From assembly GCF_014107495.1 (NCBI RefSeq), contig NZ_CP041969.1:1733001-1797000 (forward strand): 64,000 bases of DNA, given 5' to 3'. The position numbers and the translations under genes are program-made. Position 1 is the first letter of the stretch, and each line of letters begins with the position of its first letter. The stretch is from Cohnella cholangitidis (GTDB lineage: Bacteria > Bacillota > Bacilli > Paenibacillales > Paenibacillaceae). Below, piece by piece: positions 17,083 to 25,626 of the stretch. The notes under the pieces were generated by a model. It searched no databases. It was not told the origin of the DNA and saw only the letters and a program-made list of their open reading frames with translations.

Positions 17083-18189
17083 CTATACTCCCAATGCCCT
17101 CGTCGTATTCCGCACTATGAGCTTAGGGACGATTTCGTCTTTGACGAGCAAGTTCGAATTTTTCGGAATTTCGTTCAACAAAATCTCGATAGCGCGCCGG
17201 CCGATCTGCGCGGTATTCTGGTTAATCGTGGTCAAGTGCGGATAAGTGAAAGAACTGATCCTCAAGTCGTCGTATCCGACGATGCTAACGTCATTCGGAA
17301 CGTTCAATCCCATATCCTGCGCGGCTTTAAGAGCGCCCATAGCCTTAATATCGCTCGTTACGAATACGGCGGTAGGCGGATTATCGGTGCGTTTGTATAA
17401 TTGCTTGAATCCCTCATACCCCATATTTACGTTTTCGAACGGACCATCCATTACGCACACCAGCTCCGGGTCGAAGGGGATCTGATGTTGTTGCAGCGCT
17501 AAGCGGTAACCTTGCAGACGCAAGGAAAATTCCTGATTCAGGTCCAGCATGGACTGGCCGGTCAGAATAATTCCCGTCCGCTTATGGCCGAGCGACAGCA
17601 GATGCTGGGTCGCCAGGAAACCTCCCGTCAAGTTGTCCGCGATAACGTAAGGAATCGAGAGATGAGGGTAATAAAATTGGACAGTAACCATTCGCTTGCC
17701 TTCGTTCTTCCATCTTTCCAACGATGGCTGATCGGAGTTATAAGGCGCCGTGACGAGCACGTACGCCGCATGCGGATCCTCCGGCAAAACGTAGTTTTCC
17801 CCCGTGCCGGAAGCCCAAATGTAAAAGTTAACTCCGTTCTCGTCGCACTCTTCTTTCATCGATTCCAGCATATCGCTCCAATAGCGATGGTTCAATACGT
17901 CGACGGTGAGATCATTGTATACGAAATAAACCGTTCGTATAGCGGACGGGGAGGACTCTCTGGATTCACCGTCCGTAATAAAGCTTCCTTTGCCCCGAAT
18001 GCGGTAAATGTAGCCCTCTTTAACCAATTCAGCCAACGCGCGGCGCGAAGTAATCTCGCTCGTGTTGTATATCTTAGCCAAGTCGATCTGATTCGGCAGA
18101 GGTTTATCCATCTCAAACTCGCCGCTCTTAATCTTGGATTTCATATCATCGATAATATGTTGATACATCGGCACGGATTTGTCCGACAT
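17083..18189 (-). CDS. GntR-HTH / LacI-type sugar-responsive regulator (AraR-like)
   Basis: A 368-residue regulator. An N-terminal GntR winged helix (residues 1-75: 'VPMYQHIIDDMKSKIKSGEFEMDKPLPNQIDLAKIYNTSEITSRRALAELVKEGYIYRIRGKGSFI') is joined to a periplasmic-binding-protein-like effector domain (about residues 90-365: 'RTGIILTGQSMLD', 'PTAVFVTSDIKAMGALKAAQDMGLNVPNDVSIVGYDDLRISSFTYPHLTTINQN'). This is the AraR arrangement, usually a repressor released by a sugar. ATG at 18189 has AGGGGTG 9 bases upstream. It sits between the two halves of the locus and has a perfect AAGTATACTT palindrome in its own promoter region, so it probably controls both itself and its neighbours. Confidence 0.93.
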   Translation of the reverse strand: MSDKSVPMYQHIIDDMKSKIKSGEFEMDKPLPNQIDLAKIYNTSEITSRRALAELVKEGYIYRIRGKGSFITDGESRESSPSAIRTVYFVYNDLTVDVLNHRYWSDMLESMKEECDENGVNFYIWASGTGENYVLPEDPHAAYVLVTAPYNSDQPSLERWKNEGKRMVTVQFYYPHLSIPYVIADNLTGGFLATQHLLSLGHKRTGIILTGQSMLDLNQEFSLRLQGYRLALQQHQIPFDPELVCVMDGPFENVNMGYEGFKQLYKRTDNPPTAVFVTSDIKAMGALKAAQDMGLNVPNDVSIVGYDDLRISSFTYPHLTTINQNTAQIGRRAIEILLNEIPKNSNLLVKDEIVPKLIVRNTTRALGV

Positions 18190-18217
18190 GCGATTGATCA
18201 CCCCTGATTCTGTTTTT

Positions 18218-18227
18218 AAGTATACTT
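18218..18227. promoter_or_regulatory. Palindromic operator-like site AAGTATACTT
   Basis: A perfect 10-base palindrome 29 bases upstream of the GntR/LacI-type gene start. It matches the half-site found at 16982, 23039-23078 and 25495. Confidence 0.6.
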
Positions 18228-18263
18228 TAAGAAGATAGGGTGCGCAAGCAGTCGATATCGAAA

Positions 18264-18298
18264 CAGCCTACAATTACCTGAACGGGTAACTGTAGGCT
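18264..18298 (-). terminator. Hairpin ending importer II operon
   Basis: AGCCTACA-aTTACC (18265-18278) pairs with GGGTAA-cTGTAGGCT on the other arm (to 18298). The U-run is weak (GTTTC). It lies just past the permease stop at 18324 and before the regulator promoter. Confidence 0.65.
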
Positions 18299-18323
18299 TG
18301 CATGCTTCAATGAAAACTACATC

Positions 18324-19220
18324 TTACATTTTCAAAGCGCCTTGGGTCATTCCTTGAACGTAATATTTCATCCCGAAAGCGAAGGTCAGAACTAACGGAA
18401 TCGAAGAAATGGCATACGCCGCGAATTGGGGTCCCATCTCGACCATCCCGTATTTGCTGAACGCCGTCGTTAATCCGACGGATATAACCTGAATGGAACT
18501 ATCGCGAATCGTGAGCAACGGCCATACATAGTCGTTATACACGCCGACGGAATGCATGATGAATAAGGTAGCGAGAATCGGCAGAGAGAGGGGCAGCACC
18601 ATCCGCATAAATACGGTAAGCTCCGACGCCCCGTCCATCCTGGCGGCTTCGAACATTTCGTCCGGTATTCCGGCCATCGAGCTTCGGCATAGGAAAGTTC
18701 CGAATACTTGTCCCCCTGCGGCGCTTGCGATCAGGATGACCCACGGCGTATTGGTTAGTCCCATATTCTCGTAGAGCACGTAAGCCGGAATAAGGGTCAA
18801 GACGCTGGGGATCATCATCATGGCCAACATCACGAAGAACAGCACTTCCTTGCCGGGAAAAGATTTCTTCGCGAAAATATAGCCTCCGACCGCGGACAGC
18901 GCCATCACGAGCACGCTTGCGGTTACCGCATATAGAATGGTGTTCAGCATATACCGCCATATTTTATCGTACGCGAGTCCGTAATTATCCCACTGCGCCG
19001 GCGAAGGCAACGACCAGAAGCTGCTTAGAATTTGGGAGTTGTTCTTCAGCGAGCTGACGACCATGAATAAGATCGGTACAAGCGTGAGGATGACCAGCGC
19101 GCTAAGAATGACAACGATGACGACTTGGTTAACTTGGGGGCCAAGGAACCCTTTTTTCCTGCCACCAGCCGGAGGCATGGCTGCCGCTGCCTGCGATGCG
19201 TTCGTGTTTTGCGTAATCAA
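18324..19220 (-). CDS. Sugar ABC transporter permease, MalG type (importer II)
   Basis: A 298-residue permease with six predicted membrane helices, the first at about residues 28-52 ('VNQVVIVVILSALVILTLVPILFMVV'). The cytoplasmic EAA loop, which docks the ATPase, reads 'EMFEAARMDGASELTVFMRMVLPLS' (about 190-215). The N-terminus carries an unusual Ala/Pro/Gly-rich tail. It starts at TTG, with AAGGAGG 8 bases upstream, 15 bases after the fused permease gene. With that gene and the binding protein it forms a CUT1 importer. No ATPase gene is present, as usual when one shared MsmX-type ATPase serves many importers. Confidence 0.93.
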   Translation of the reverse strand: MITQNTNASQAAAAMPPAGGRKKGFLGPQVNQVVIVVILSALVILTLVPILFMVVSSLKNNSQILSSFWSLPSPAQWDNYGLAYDKIWRYMLNTILYAVTASVLVMALSAVGGYIFAKKSFPGKEVLFFVMLAMMMIPSVLTLIPAYVLYENMGLTNTPWVILIASAAGGQVFGTFLCRSSMAGIPDEMFEAARMDGASELTVFMRMVLPLSLPILATLFIMHSVGVYNDYVWPLLTIRDSSIQVISVGLTTAFSKYGMVEMGPQFAAYAISSIPLVLTFAFGMKYYVQGMTQGALKM

Positions 19221-19235
19221 CTGCCATCCCTCCTT

Positions 19236-21152
19236 CTAGTCCTCGTTCGTTTTTAACACTTTCATATTAATGATCGTAATTGCCATGATAACAAGGAACA
19301 TCATTACGCCTAACGCGGAAGCGTATCCCAAATCATCGAATTTCGTAGCCGCGTAGTACATTTGAAGAGCGGGAACGTAAGTCGAATCCATCGGTCCTCC
19401 GCCCGTAATAATGAGAATGGCATTGAAATCTTGAATGATGCCGATCAAGCTAAGGATGATCAAGAGCTTAAATTGCCCTGACAATAAAGGCAAATGAATG
19501 GAACTGATAATTCTCGGAAGAGTTGCGCCGTCCATCTTGGCCGCTTCGATCAATTCTGCCGGAATCGACAGCAATCCCGAGTATAACACCAATAACTGAA
19601 GTATGCCGACAAACGGAAATCCTATGAAAATAATGGCCCACAATGCCGTCTTCGGATCGCCCAGCCAACCGTGGCTCAAGGAACCTAGTCCAAGCACCTC
19701 TAACAAGTTGTTAATGAGACCGACATTGGGATCATATAGGTTTTGCCAGATTAGTAACATGGCGACGACGGGAATGACCATCGACGCGACGAATGCCGTT
19801 CGCAAGCCGTATTGCAATTTCTTGCTTCTCAGATGATAGATGAGTTCCGCCACGATCAACGGAGGAATTATCGCTTTGATCAGGCCCGTAACGACGAGTA
19901 TGCCCAGATTGCCGATTCCTTTGGTTACATAAGGATCTTGGAAAATTCTTACGAAATTATCAAAACCGATGAAAACGGAACGCCCTCCGGGATTCCAATC
20001 GTATAAGGAATGGTATAGCCCCGATATGGCGGGGACGTACTGAAACACGATCAACAGACCGAAGCCGGGCAACAAACACAAGTAAATAAATTTGGACCGC
20101 CACATGGTTACGAATACGCCTAGCCGATTTTTCCGCTTCATCGCGTACAATATCGCGGCCGCAATGACGATAGCGAGCAGAATGACGGCGTAACCGATAA
20201 TTTTATTCTTTAACGCCTGCTTCTCGGCGCCTTTGACGGCGGATTCGACGTCGTATTGAAGAACGGAGCCCCGATCGGTGCCTCCGAACAGAGTTAGGCC
20301 TTCCTTGTTGAATTCGACCGCTCGTCCCGCGCTGTCGCCGCGGGATTCCCATAGCTTCTTGCCCCCGCGATCGAAGACGTAGAAATAACCCGAGAAATCG
20401 GTAACCGCGATTAACTCGCCGTTAGCGGACAAGGCCACATCCATCACGTCGTCCTTCACGGACAGTACAGAAGTCCGCTCCCCTTCTTTGCCGTAAACCT
20501 CAACCTTATATCCGGACGTACCGAGCGCGATGTCGCCTTGTTCCGATATCGCGGCCGCGGCGATTTTGCCCCCCGCTCCCAGCTTATGGACTACGTTCCC
20601 CTCGTCGTCCAGCACATAGGCGTACTGATCCGTCGCGGCCGCTAACGTCCAAGCGCCGTCCGACGATACTTCGATATCCTGGATCGTCATCCCGATCGGA
20701 ACGCTTCGAACATCCTCGCCAGTATTAGCGTCAATATACCAAACATCCGTGCTCCTCTGTACGGAAACGGCAACGATTCGGCCATCGTCGGAAGCGGCTA
20801 CGTCCTTGACCGACCTCTTCATAACGCGATCCCAGACCAACTTTCCTTGGCCGTCATACGCGTACAGATGACGATCGTCGGACGACACGAGAAGCGTGCC
20901 CGAATCGAGCAGCTTAACGCCCGTGACGGAATTCTTGGCGTCCGCCTGTAATTGTTTGCCGCCTTCCGTGTCGAATACGTAGGCTTTGGCCGCCAAGCTT
21001 CCGACGGCAATCCGGCTGCCGTCCCGAGACACGGACATGGAGCTGATACTCGCCGTTTCGTCCAAAGTCCATTTCTCTTTGGCGTGGGCGAACTGCGGAT
21101 CGATAGATAACCAGATTAGAATGACAGCAAAGGTATATATTAGTTTTCTCAT
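19236..21152 (-). CDS. Fusion: extracytoplasmic beta-propeller plus MalF-type sugar ABC permease
   Basis: A 638-residue protein. A signal-anchor (residues 1-23, MRKLIYTFAVILIWLSIDPQFAHA) is followed by six to seven WD40/PQQ-like blades (about 27-320), each like 'VSRDGSRIAVGSLAAKAYVFDTEGG', 'DDRHLYAYDGQGKLVWDRV' and 'DFSGYFYVFDRGGKKLWESRGD'. A membrane helix (IIGYAVILLAIVIAAAILYAM) leads into a complete MalF permease (about 360-638) with EAA loop 'ELIEAAKMDGATLPRIISSIHLPLL'. MalF subunits normally lack a propeller. It might bind polysaccharide, dock the binding protein or sense ligand. ATG at 21152 is supported by GAAGGGTGG upstream and by the signal peptide. Both halves are in one uninterrupted frame. 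Confidence 0.92.
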   Translation of the reverse strand: MRKLIYTFAVILIWLSIDPQFAHAKEKWTLDETASISSMSVSRDGSRIAVGSLAAKAYVFDTEGGKQLQADAKNSVTGVKLLDSGTLLVSSDDRHLYAYDGQGKLVWDRVMKRSVKDVAASDDGRIVAVSVQRSTDVWYIDANTGEDVRSVPIGMTIQDIEVSSDGAWTLAAATDQYAYVLDDEGNVVHKLGAGGKIAAAAISEQGDIALGTSGYKVEVYGKEGERTSVLSVKDDVMDVALSANGELIAVTDFSGYFYVFDRGGKKLWESRGDSAGRAVEFNKEGLTLFGGTDRGSVLQYDVESAVKGAEKQALKNKIIGYAVILLAIVIAAAILYAMKRKNRLGVFVTMWRSKFIYLCLLPGFGLLIVFQYVPAISGLYHSLYDWNPGGRSVFIGFDNFVRIFQDPYVTKGIGNLGILVVTGLIKAIIPPLIVAELIYHLRSKKLQYGLRTAFVASMVIPVVAMLLIWQNLYDPNVGLINNLLEVLGLGSLSHGWLGDPKTALWAIIFIGFPFVGILQLLVLYSGLLSIPAELIEAAKMDGATLPRIISSIHLPLLSGQFKLLIILSLIGIIQDFNAILIITGGGPMDSTYVPALQMYYAATKFDDLGYASALGVMMFLVIMAITIINMKVLKTNED

Positions 21153-21180
21153 GTCGCATTCCACCCTTCCGTCCCAAAAG

Positions 21181-21207
21181 GGCGGATCGCAGAAACCGCG
21201 ATCCGCC
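21181..21207 (-). other. Intergenic stem-loop after importer II binding protein
   Basis: GGCGGATCGC (21181-21190) pairs perfectly with GCGATCCGCC (21198-21207). No U-run follows, so partial attenuation or mRNA protection is more likely than full termination. Confidence 0.6.
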
Positions 21208-21245
21208 ATGCTACATCCCAGTCGCAGAACCGGACAGAACGAAAC

Positions 21246-22922
21246 TTAGTTTCTGACTGGCGGTTCGCGTTCGGGCGTTTCCAAATCGGACAATTCGTAC
21301 TTGAATTCTTTCAGAGCGCCGGCGAAGTTCTTGTCTACGTTGCTTTGCAGCTCGTTCAAATATTGATCGACCGTGATTTTGCCCGCGAAGTATTTCTGAA
21401 TGGAACCTACCCATTCTTGAACGGACGGTTGATAATCCCACAGTCCGCGAGCCAGATGGTTGGCGGCGCTGAAGAATCCTTCCGTGTTGCCGATCGGTTC
21501 GAAGTTGGCGAATGCTTTGCCCATTTCTTCCGGCAACGTAATATCCTTCAGCGCGGGAGAACCGGACAACGCCGCGTCCGTGCTCTTCTGAATAGCATCC
21601 AGATAGACGCCGTAACCTTCCGGACTTGTCACGTACATAAGGAAGTCGGCGCCGATCTCGTTCTGTTTGGCATCCTTGGATACGAGTCCGTAGAAACCGA
21701 TCGGAATTTGAATCGTACGGGCGGGAGCCATGACTTCGGGCCCTTCCATCGAAGGCATATTGAAGAATCCGTATTCGAACGGCTTCACGGCGCCGCCGTT
21801 GCCGTTCTTTTCGGCTTCGGCGAAATCTTTAGGAAGCTGCCAGTAAGCTCCCGGGCTGCCCATCATCGTAGCCGCTTTGCCGCTTAAGAACAAATTGTAG
21901 GCTTGCTTTTCGTTGACTCCGAAAAATCCTTCAGGGGTATAGCTGAACAACGTCTTTAAGTTTTCCGCATAAGCTTTCCATTTAGGATTACCCGCGATTT
22001 TGTATGGGCCTTCTTTGTCTTTGATCGCTTTCCATTGACGAACCTTGTTCTTCGTTACGTTACTATTCGAATCATTGTAAGCATTAGTCAGGTCGTATTT
22101 CCAATTATCGTCCATCCCCGGCAAGAAGGAGTAATCTTGCTCCTGGGAACGGATCACGTTGACGTAGTCGCGCATATATTGGTCGGCATAGATTCGAACG
22201 AGCCATCCCGCTTGACCGCTCCATACCGAGTTGGCGTCTCCACCGATCGCAAGCGGCGTGTATCCGGCCGCTTTGATTTTCTCGAATGCGGCCATTAGCT
22301 CGTTAAAGGTTTTCGGAGCTTCCGTCACGCCGACCTTCGCGAAGATTTCTTTATTATAAACCCAAACGATCTGCACCGACTCGAAATTCAAAGTATAGTA
22401 ATGGTCGTTCTCTCCGACCGCGTCCAGATTGACGCCCATCGCATCAAGGTCCAAGCTGTCCTTCCAAGCTTTGCCCGTGTAAGGATTCATTTTCTCGAAT
22501 AACGGATACATATCGACGAACTTCTTATCCTTCTGAAGACCTTCTACCTCGTTAATGGTGGCCAAATCTACGTCGGGCGTGCCCGCCGCGAACTGTGCCG
22601 TTAACCATTCTTTGTAGCCTTGCTGAGGTTTATTGTCTACCGAGACTTTCACGCCCGGTTGTTTTTTCATATACGCTTCGGCAACGGCGGTCCATAAGGA
22701 CTGGGATTGATTCGATAACGAAATGTTCAACGTTCCCGTTAATTGCGGAATCGATTCGGGACTTGATTCGGAAGATGAAGCCGGCGATTGGGATGAAGGA
22801 GCAGGAGTATCTGCAGGTTTGCTTGCCGTGTTGGCATTGTTGTTATTTCCCGAACAAGCGGACAACAACGAGATGACTAGCGTTGAACAGAGAAGCAGTT
22901 TCATCCAAGCTCTTTTTTTCAT
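21246..22922 (-). CDS. Sugar-binding lipoprotein of ABC importer II
   Basis: A 558-residue family-1 solute-binding protein, larger than the others in this window (431-481 residues). Lipobox LLSAC (Cys23 in 'LLCSTLVISLLSACSGN'), a Ser/Pro/Ala linker to about residue 62, then the binding fold with 'LNISLSNQSQSLWTAVAEAYMKKQPGVKVSV', 'VYNKEIFAKVGVTEAPKTFNELMAAFEKIKAAGYTPLAIGG' and 'GKAATMMGSPGAYW'. It would deliver an oligosaccharide to the two permeases downstream. First gene of the operon; AAAGGGG precedes the ATG. The upstream region carries a CcpA cre-like site and three AAGTATAC half-sites. Confidence 0.93.
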   Translation of the reverse strand: MKKRAWMKLLLCSTLVISLLSACSGNNNNANTASKPADTPAPSSQSPASSSESSPESIPQLTGTLNISLSNQSQSLWTAVAEAYMKKQPGVKVSVDNKPQQGYKEWLTAQFAAGTPDVDLATINEVEGLQKDKKFVDMYPLFEKMNPYTGKAWKDSLDLDAMGVNLDAVGENDHYYTLNFESVQIVWVYNKEIFAKVGVTEAPKTFNELMAAFEKIKAAGYTPLAIGGDANSVWSGQAGWLVRIYADQYMRDYVNVIRSQEQDYSFLPGMDDNWKYDLTNAYNDSNSNVTKNKVRQWKAIKDKEGPYKIAGNPKWKAYAENLKTLFSYTPEGFFGVNEKQAYNLFLSGKAATMMGSPGAYWQLPKDFAEAEKNGNGGAVKPFEYGFFNMPSMEGPEVMAPARTIQIPIGFYGLVSKDAKQNEIGADFLMYVTSPEGYGVYLDAIQKSTDAALSGSPALKDITLPEEMGKAFANFEPIGNTEGFFSAANHLARGLWDYQPSVQEWVGSIQKYFAGKITVDQYLNELQSNVDKNFAGALKEFKYELSDLETPEREPPVRN

Positions 22923-22951
22923 TCAACATTCCCCTTTGTCTGATTTGTTTC

Positions 22952-22965
22952 CTTAAGCGCTTTCA
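22952..22965 (-). promoter_or_regulatory. Candidate CcpA cre site
   Basis: Minus strand TGAAAGCGCTTAAG matches the left and centre of the cre consensus (TGWAARCGNTWNCA). It sits 30 bases upstream of the importer II start codon, suitable for catabolite repression. Confidence 0.5.
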
Positions 22966-23038
22966 GTTCATCCATGCGACTTTCTACTCAAGTAGGTATA
23001 CACAATGTCGATTATTATCGGTTTTCATCTTTTATCGT

Positions 23039-23078
23039 GTATACTTTACATTTCAAAGTATACATTATACGTATACTT
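23039..23078 (-). promoter_or_regulatory. Cluster of three AAGTATAC operator half-sites
   Basis: GTATACTT (23039-23046), AAGTATAC (23056-23063) and GTATACTT (23071-23078). The last two form an inverted repeat with 7-base spacing. The cluster lies upstream of importer II and overlaps the stop codon of the GH78 gene upstream. Confidence 0.6.
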
Positions 23079-25446
23079 AATGCAACAGCATTTTTCGTTG
23101 AGCCTCGAACGTTCCTTTTATCTTCCGATTTTCCCCTTCTTGAACCGCTTGTATATCTAATAGGCCCTCTCCCGTCCATTGCAAATCTATCGGCAAAGTC
23201 GCTTCGAATTCGTACGAGCCGTCGTCCTTCCGAGCCCAAGCAGCCTCGATTTCACCGATCGGGGTCGGAACGATCCCTCTTGCCCAGGTCAGCTCGCCTA
23301 CCGCCGAAGGACGGAAGTCGATGCGGCCGGCACCTAAATTCGATACATCCACGCCTAACACTTCCCTTGTCAGCAAGTAGGTAGGCGACGCCCCCCACCC
23401 ATGCGAGAAACTAACGGGAATGGCCGCTTGCATATAGGTCGGAGTATGCCCCATATAAGGGCTCGGAACCGTACTCGCGGGCAACGTAGGGTCGAAGGTT
23501 TCCCACCAAGTCGTGGCCCCCCGGTCAAGCATGGATCCCCAGAAAGCGCGAATTTCGTCGATCGCTTCTTCGCTGAACGGGTAAGCAAACAAGGTTTCAA
23601 GCACGATATGGTAGAAGAAAGCGCCTTTAATCGGCGGCAGTTTGCTCGCCAAATAGTAGCTTCTAATAAAGCGTTCGGCTTCTTCCGTCTCCATGACTCC
23701 CGACCAGATCGCTGCGAAGTTCGTCTGCGCGGTAATGCTATCGGATAATCCATTGCCGGTTAAGCAATCCGCGAACACGCCGTCCCGGGTGCGCATCCTG
23801 CCGCGGATCGCGGCACGAAGAGCCGTCGCTTTCCGTTCCAGTCGCTCCGCCCTTTCCGGCTCTCCCATGCAAATCGCCAGTTCGGATACCGATTTAAGCA
23901 TTTTATAATAATAGCAAGATACCGCCGTTACTTTATCCTTGCGTTCGATATCGTCGGACCAATCGATGAAGCACCACCAGCCTTCGCGGTCCGCCTTGGC
24001 GAACAGCCCGTCGTCGTCTTCCTGCAGCTCGAACCAGTCCGCCAGCCTCAGAATCGACGGCCACACTTCCGCAAGGAACTCCTCGTCCCCGCTGTATTCC
24101 ATGTATTCTTTTACCCCGAACAGCCAATGCGCGCAGAAATCCGGAAGAACGAACGTATTTCGTTCAGGTCCCGTTCCCGGAATCGAACCGTCCTCATTCT
24201 GAATGCGAGCGGACTGAAGCAGGCTCTTCCTGACGATGTCCTTATCTCCGAACGTCTGGTAGACGACCCTCGCCATCACTACGGCATCCGCAACCCATAG
24301 AGCCCCTTCCCGATGCGGACAATCCTCGAAATGGCTCTGGCTGTTGACGACCGTCGTATATTTGCCGACTTCCCAAATCCGGTTAAGCCTGTCGTCGCTG
24401 CAAGCAAAACTGCCGTTCTCTTGATAAGGATAATGCACGAACAACATCCGCAAGCTCGTCACCGTTACCGGTACGGGCGTCGCTTGGAAAGCCAGCTTCA
24501 AGTAGCGGAACGCGCGTCTTCCGAACGGTTGGAGCCTGTTCTCTCCCTTCTTCAGCATGAACGTATCCGTTAGCTCCATCTCGAGCCCTTCCCCGTAGAA
24601 CAAATGAACGACCCCGCCCTCGGGAGCCTCGATCGTCAGTTCCGGATAGCCGACGACTTCTCTGCCGTAATCGTAAGTAAGCTGCGGGTAGGAGCCTGGC
24701 GCCGAGGCATCGACCGCGAGGGGCTGAGCGGAACCGCCCATTGACTCCAACACGTAATCGGCATTGCGAATCGAACCCAGATACGCTTGTTCTCCGACAA
24801 GCGAGAGCGGCCGCAGCAACGACTCCTTCAAAGGCGGAATTTCCCTTGCCAACAGCCGAGGCCAGGTCGAGGCTGCATCTTCGGCTTCGGCTACGACGAC
24901 GGCCGAACTCCAAGCGGAATCGTCGTATTCGGGTCGCTCCCAGCCGTCTTCTTGATTAGCCAAGTAAATTTCGCGATAACCTCCCCACATGTGCATACGG
25001 ATCGAATCGCTTCTCCAGCGCGGAGAAACCCGGCATTTCCAATCGGCATCCGAAGCCAAGACGCGCTCGGGCAGCGCCGATTCGAAGCCGGAATAAAGAT
25101 CGAGCTGGCATAACAGACCTCCCGGTCCCTGTCTCTGGCCCGTAACGATAACGTCGTCCCCGAAGTTGTATGCCGTTATGGCGATTGCATTGTTTCCCGG
25201 CTTTAGCCGCGAAGCGACGTCGTAGGTATCGAAATATTGGGAGCCGTTATCGCAAGGCGAAGGCCCCCTCCCTACCTCGGCGCCGTTAACGAACAACTTG
25301 TATTCTTGATTGGCGGTAATTCGTACGATCGATCGTTCCGGAAGCGTTTGAAGAGAGAAGGTTTTGCGTGCTTCTACATACTGGTTGTTGCCCCTATCCT
25401 GCTCCCGTACCCAAATCCATTTCGCTGTCCAATTTTTGTTCGCCAT
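23077..25446 (-). CDS. Glycoside hydrolase family 78 (alpha-L-rhamnosidase type)
   Basis: A 789-residue enzyme without signal peptide. An N-terminal carbohydrate-binding beta-sandwich ('WTAKWIWVREQDRGNNQYVEARKTFSLQ...YKLFVNGAEVGRGP', residues 1-170) and a second beta domain (to about 370) precede the (alpha/alpha)6 catalytic barrel. The barrel shows 'HFEDCPHREGALWVADAVVMARV' (acid cluster) and 'LDRGATTWWETFDPT' (Glu), then 'SFSHGWGASPTYLLTREVLGV' and a C-terminal beta domain. It would remove terminal alpha-L-rhamnose in the cytosol. It has GGAGG before the ATG, operator-like motifs upstream (25495-25522) and lies just before importer II, supporting a shared rhamnoside pathway. Confidence 0.92.
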   Translation of the reverse strand: MANKNWTAKWIWVREQDRGNNQYVEARKTFSLQTLPERSIVRITANQEYKLFVNGAEVGRGPSPCDNGSQYFDTYDVASRLKPGNNAIAITAYNFGDDVIVTGQRQGPGGLLCQLDLYSGFESALPERVLASDADWKCRVSPRWRSDSIRMHMWGGYREIYLANQEDGWERPEYDDSAWSSAVVVAEAEDAASTWPRLLAREIPPLKESLLRPLSLVGEQAYLGSIRNADYVLESMGGSAQPLAVDASAPGSYPQLTYDYGREVVGYPELTIEAPEGGVVHLFYGEGLEMELTDTFMLKKGENRLQPFGRRAFRYLKLAFQATPVPVTVTSLRMLFVHYPYQENGSFACSDDRLNRIWEVGKYTTVVNSQSHFEDCPHREGALWVADAVVMARVVYQTFGDKDIVRKSLLQSARIQNEDGSIPGTGPERNTFVLPDFCAHWLFGVKEYMEYSGDEEFLAEVWPSILRLADWFELQEDDDGLFAKADREGWWCFIDWSDDIERKDKVTAVSCYYYKMLKSVSELAICMGEPERAERLERKATALRAAIRGRMRTRDGVFADCLTGNGLSDSITAQTNFAAIWSGVMETEEAERFIRSYYLASKLPPIKGAFFYHIVLETLFAYPFSEEAIDEIRAFWGSMLDRGATTWWETFDPTLPASTVPSPYMGHTPTYMQAAIPVSFSHGWGASPTYLLTREVLGVDVSNLGAGRIDFRPSAVGELTWARGIVPTPIGEIEAAWARKDDGSYEFEATLPIDLQWTGEGLLDIQAVQEGENRKIKGTFEAQRKMLLH

Positions 25447-25494
25447 TGCTTAAGTACCTCCAGCATAATCCTATATAAGAAAAATCATAATTTG

Positions 25495-25522
25495 GTATAC
25501 TTAATATTACTTTAATATACTT
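25495..25522 (-). promoter_or_regulatory. AAGTATAC-type motif upstream of the second GH78 gene
   Basis: GTATACTT (25495-25502) and ATATACTT (25515-25522) are two direct copies of the half-site, 50-75 bases upstream of the GH78 start. Confidence 0.5.
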
Positions 25523-25571
25523 TGGATGTCCATAGGATATATAGAGGGGGGTGGAAGCAAAAAATGGAAGC

Positions 25572-25609
25572 AAAAAAAAGCCCAACCCCCTGTTAAGCGA
25601 GGTTGAGCC
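25572..25609 (-). terminator. Terminator after htpG
   Basis: Minus strand hairpin GCTCAACC...GGTTGGGC (arms 25601-25608 and 25580-25587) followed by eight T residues (25572-25579). Confidence 0.9.
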
Positions 25610-25626
25610 CTATCGTTAACTTATCG

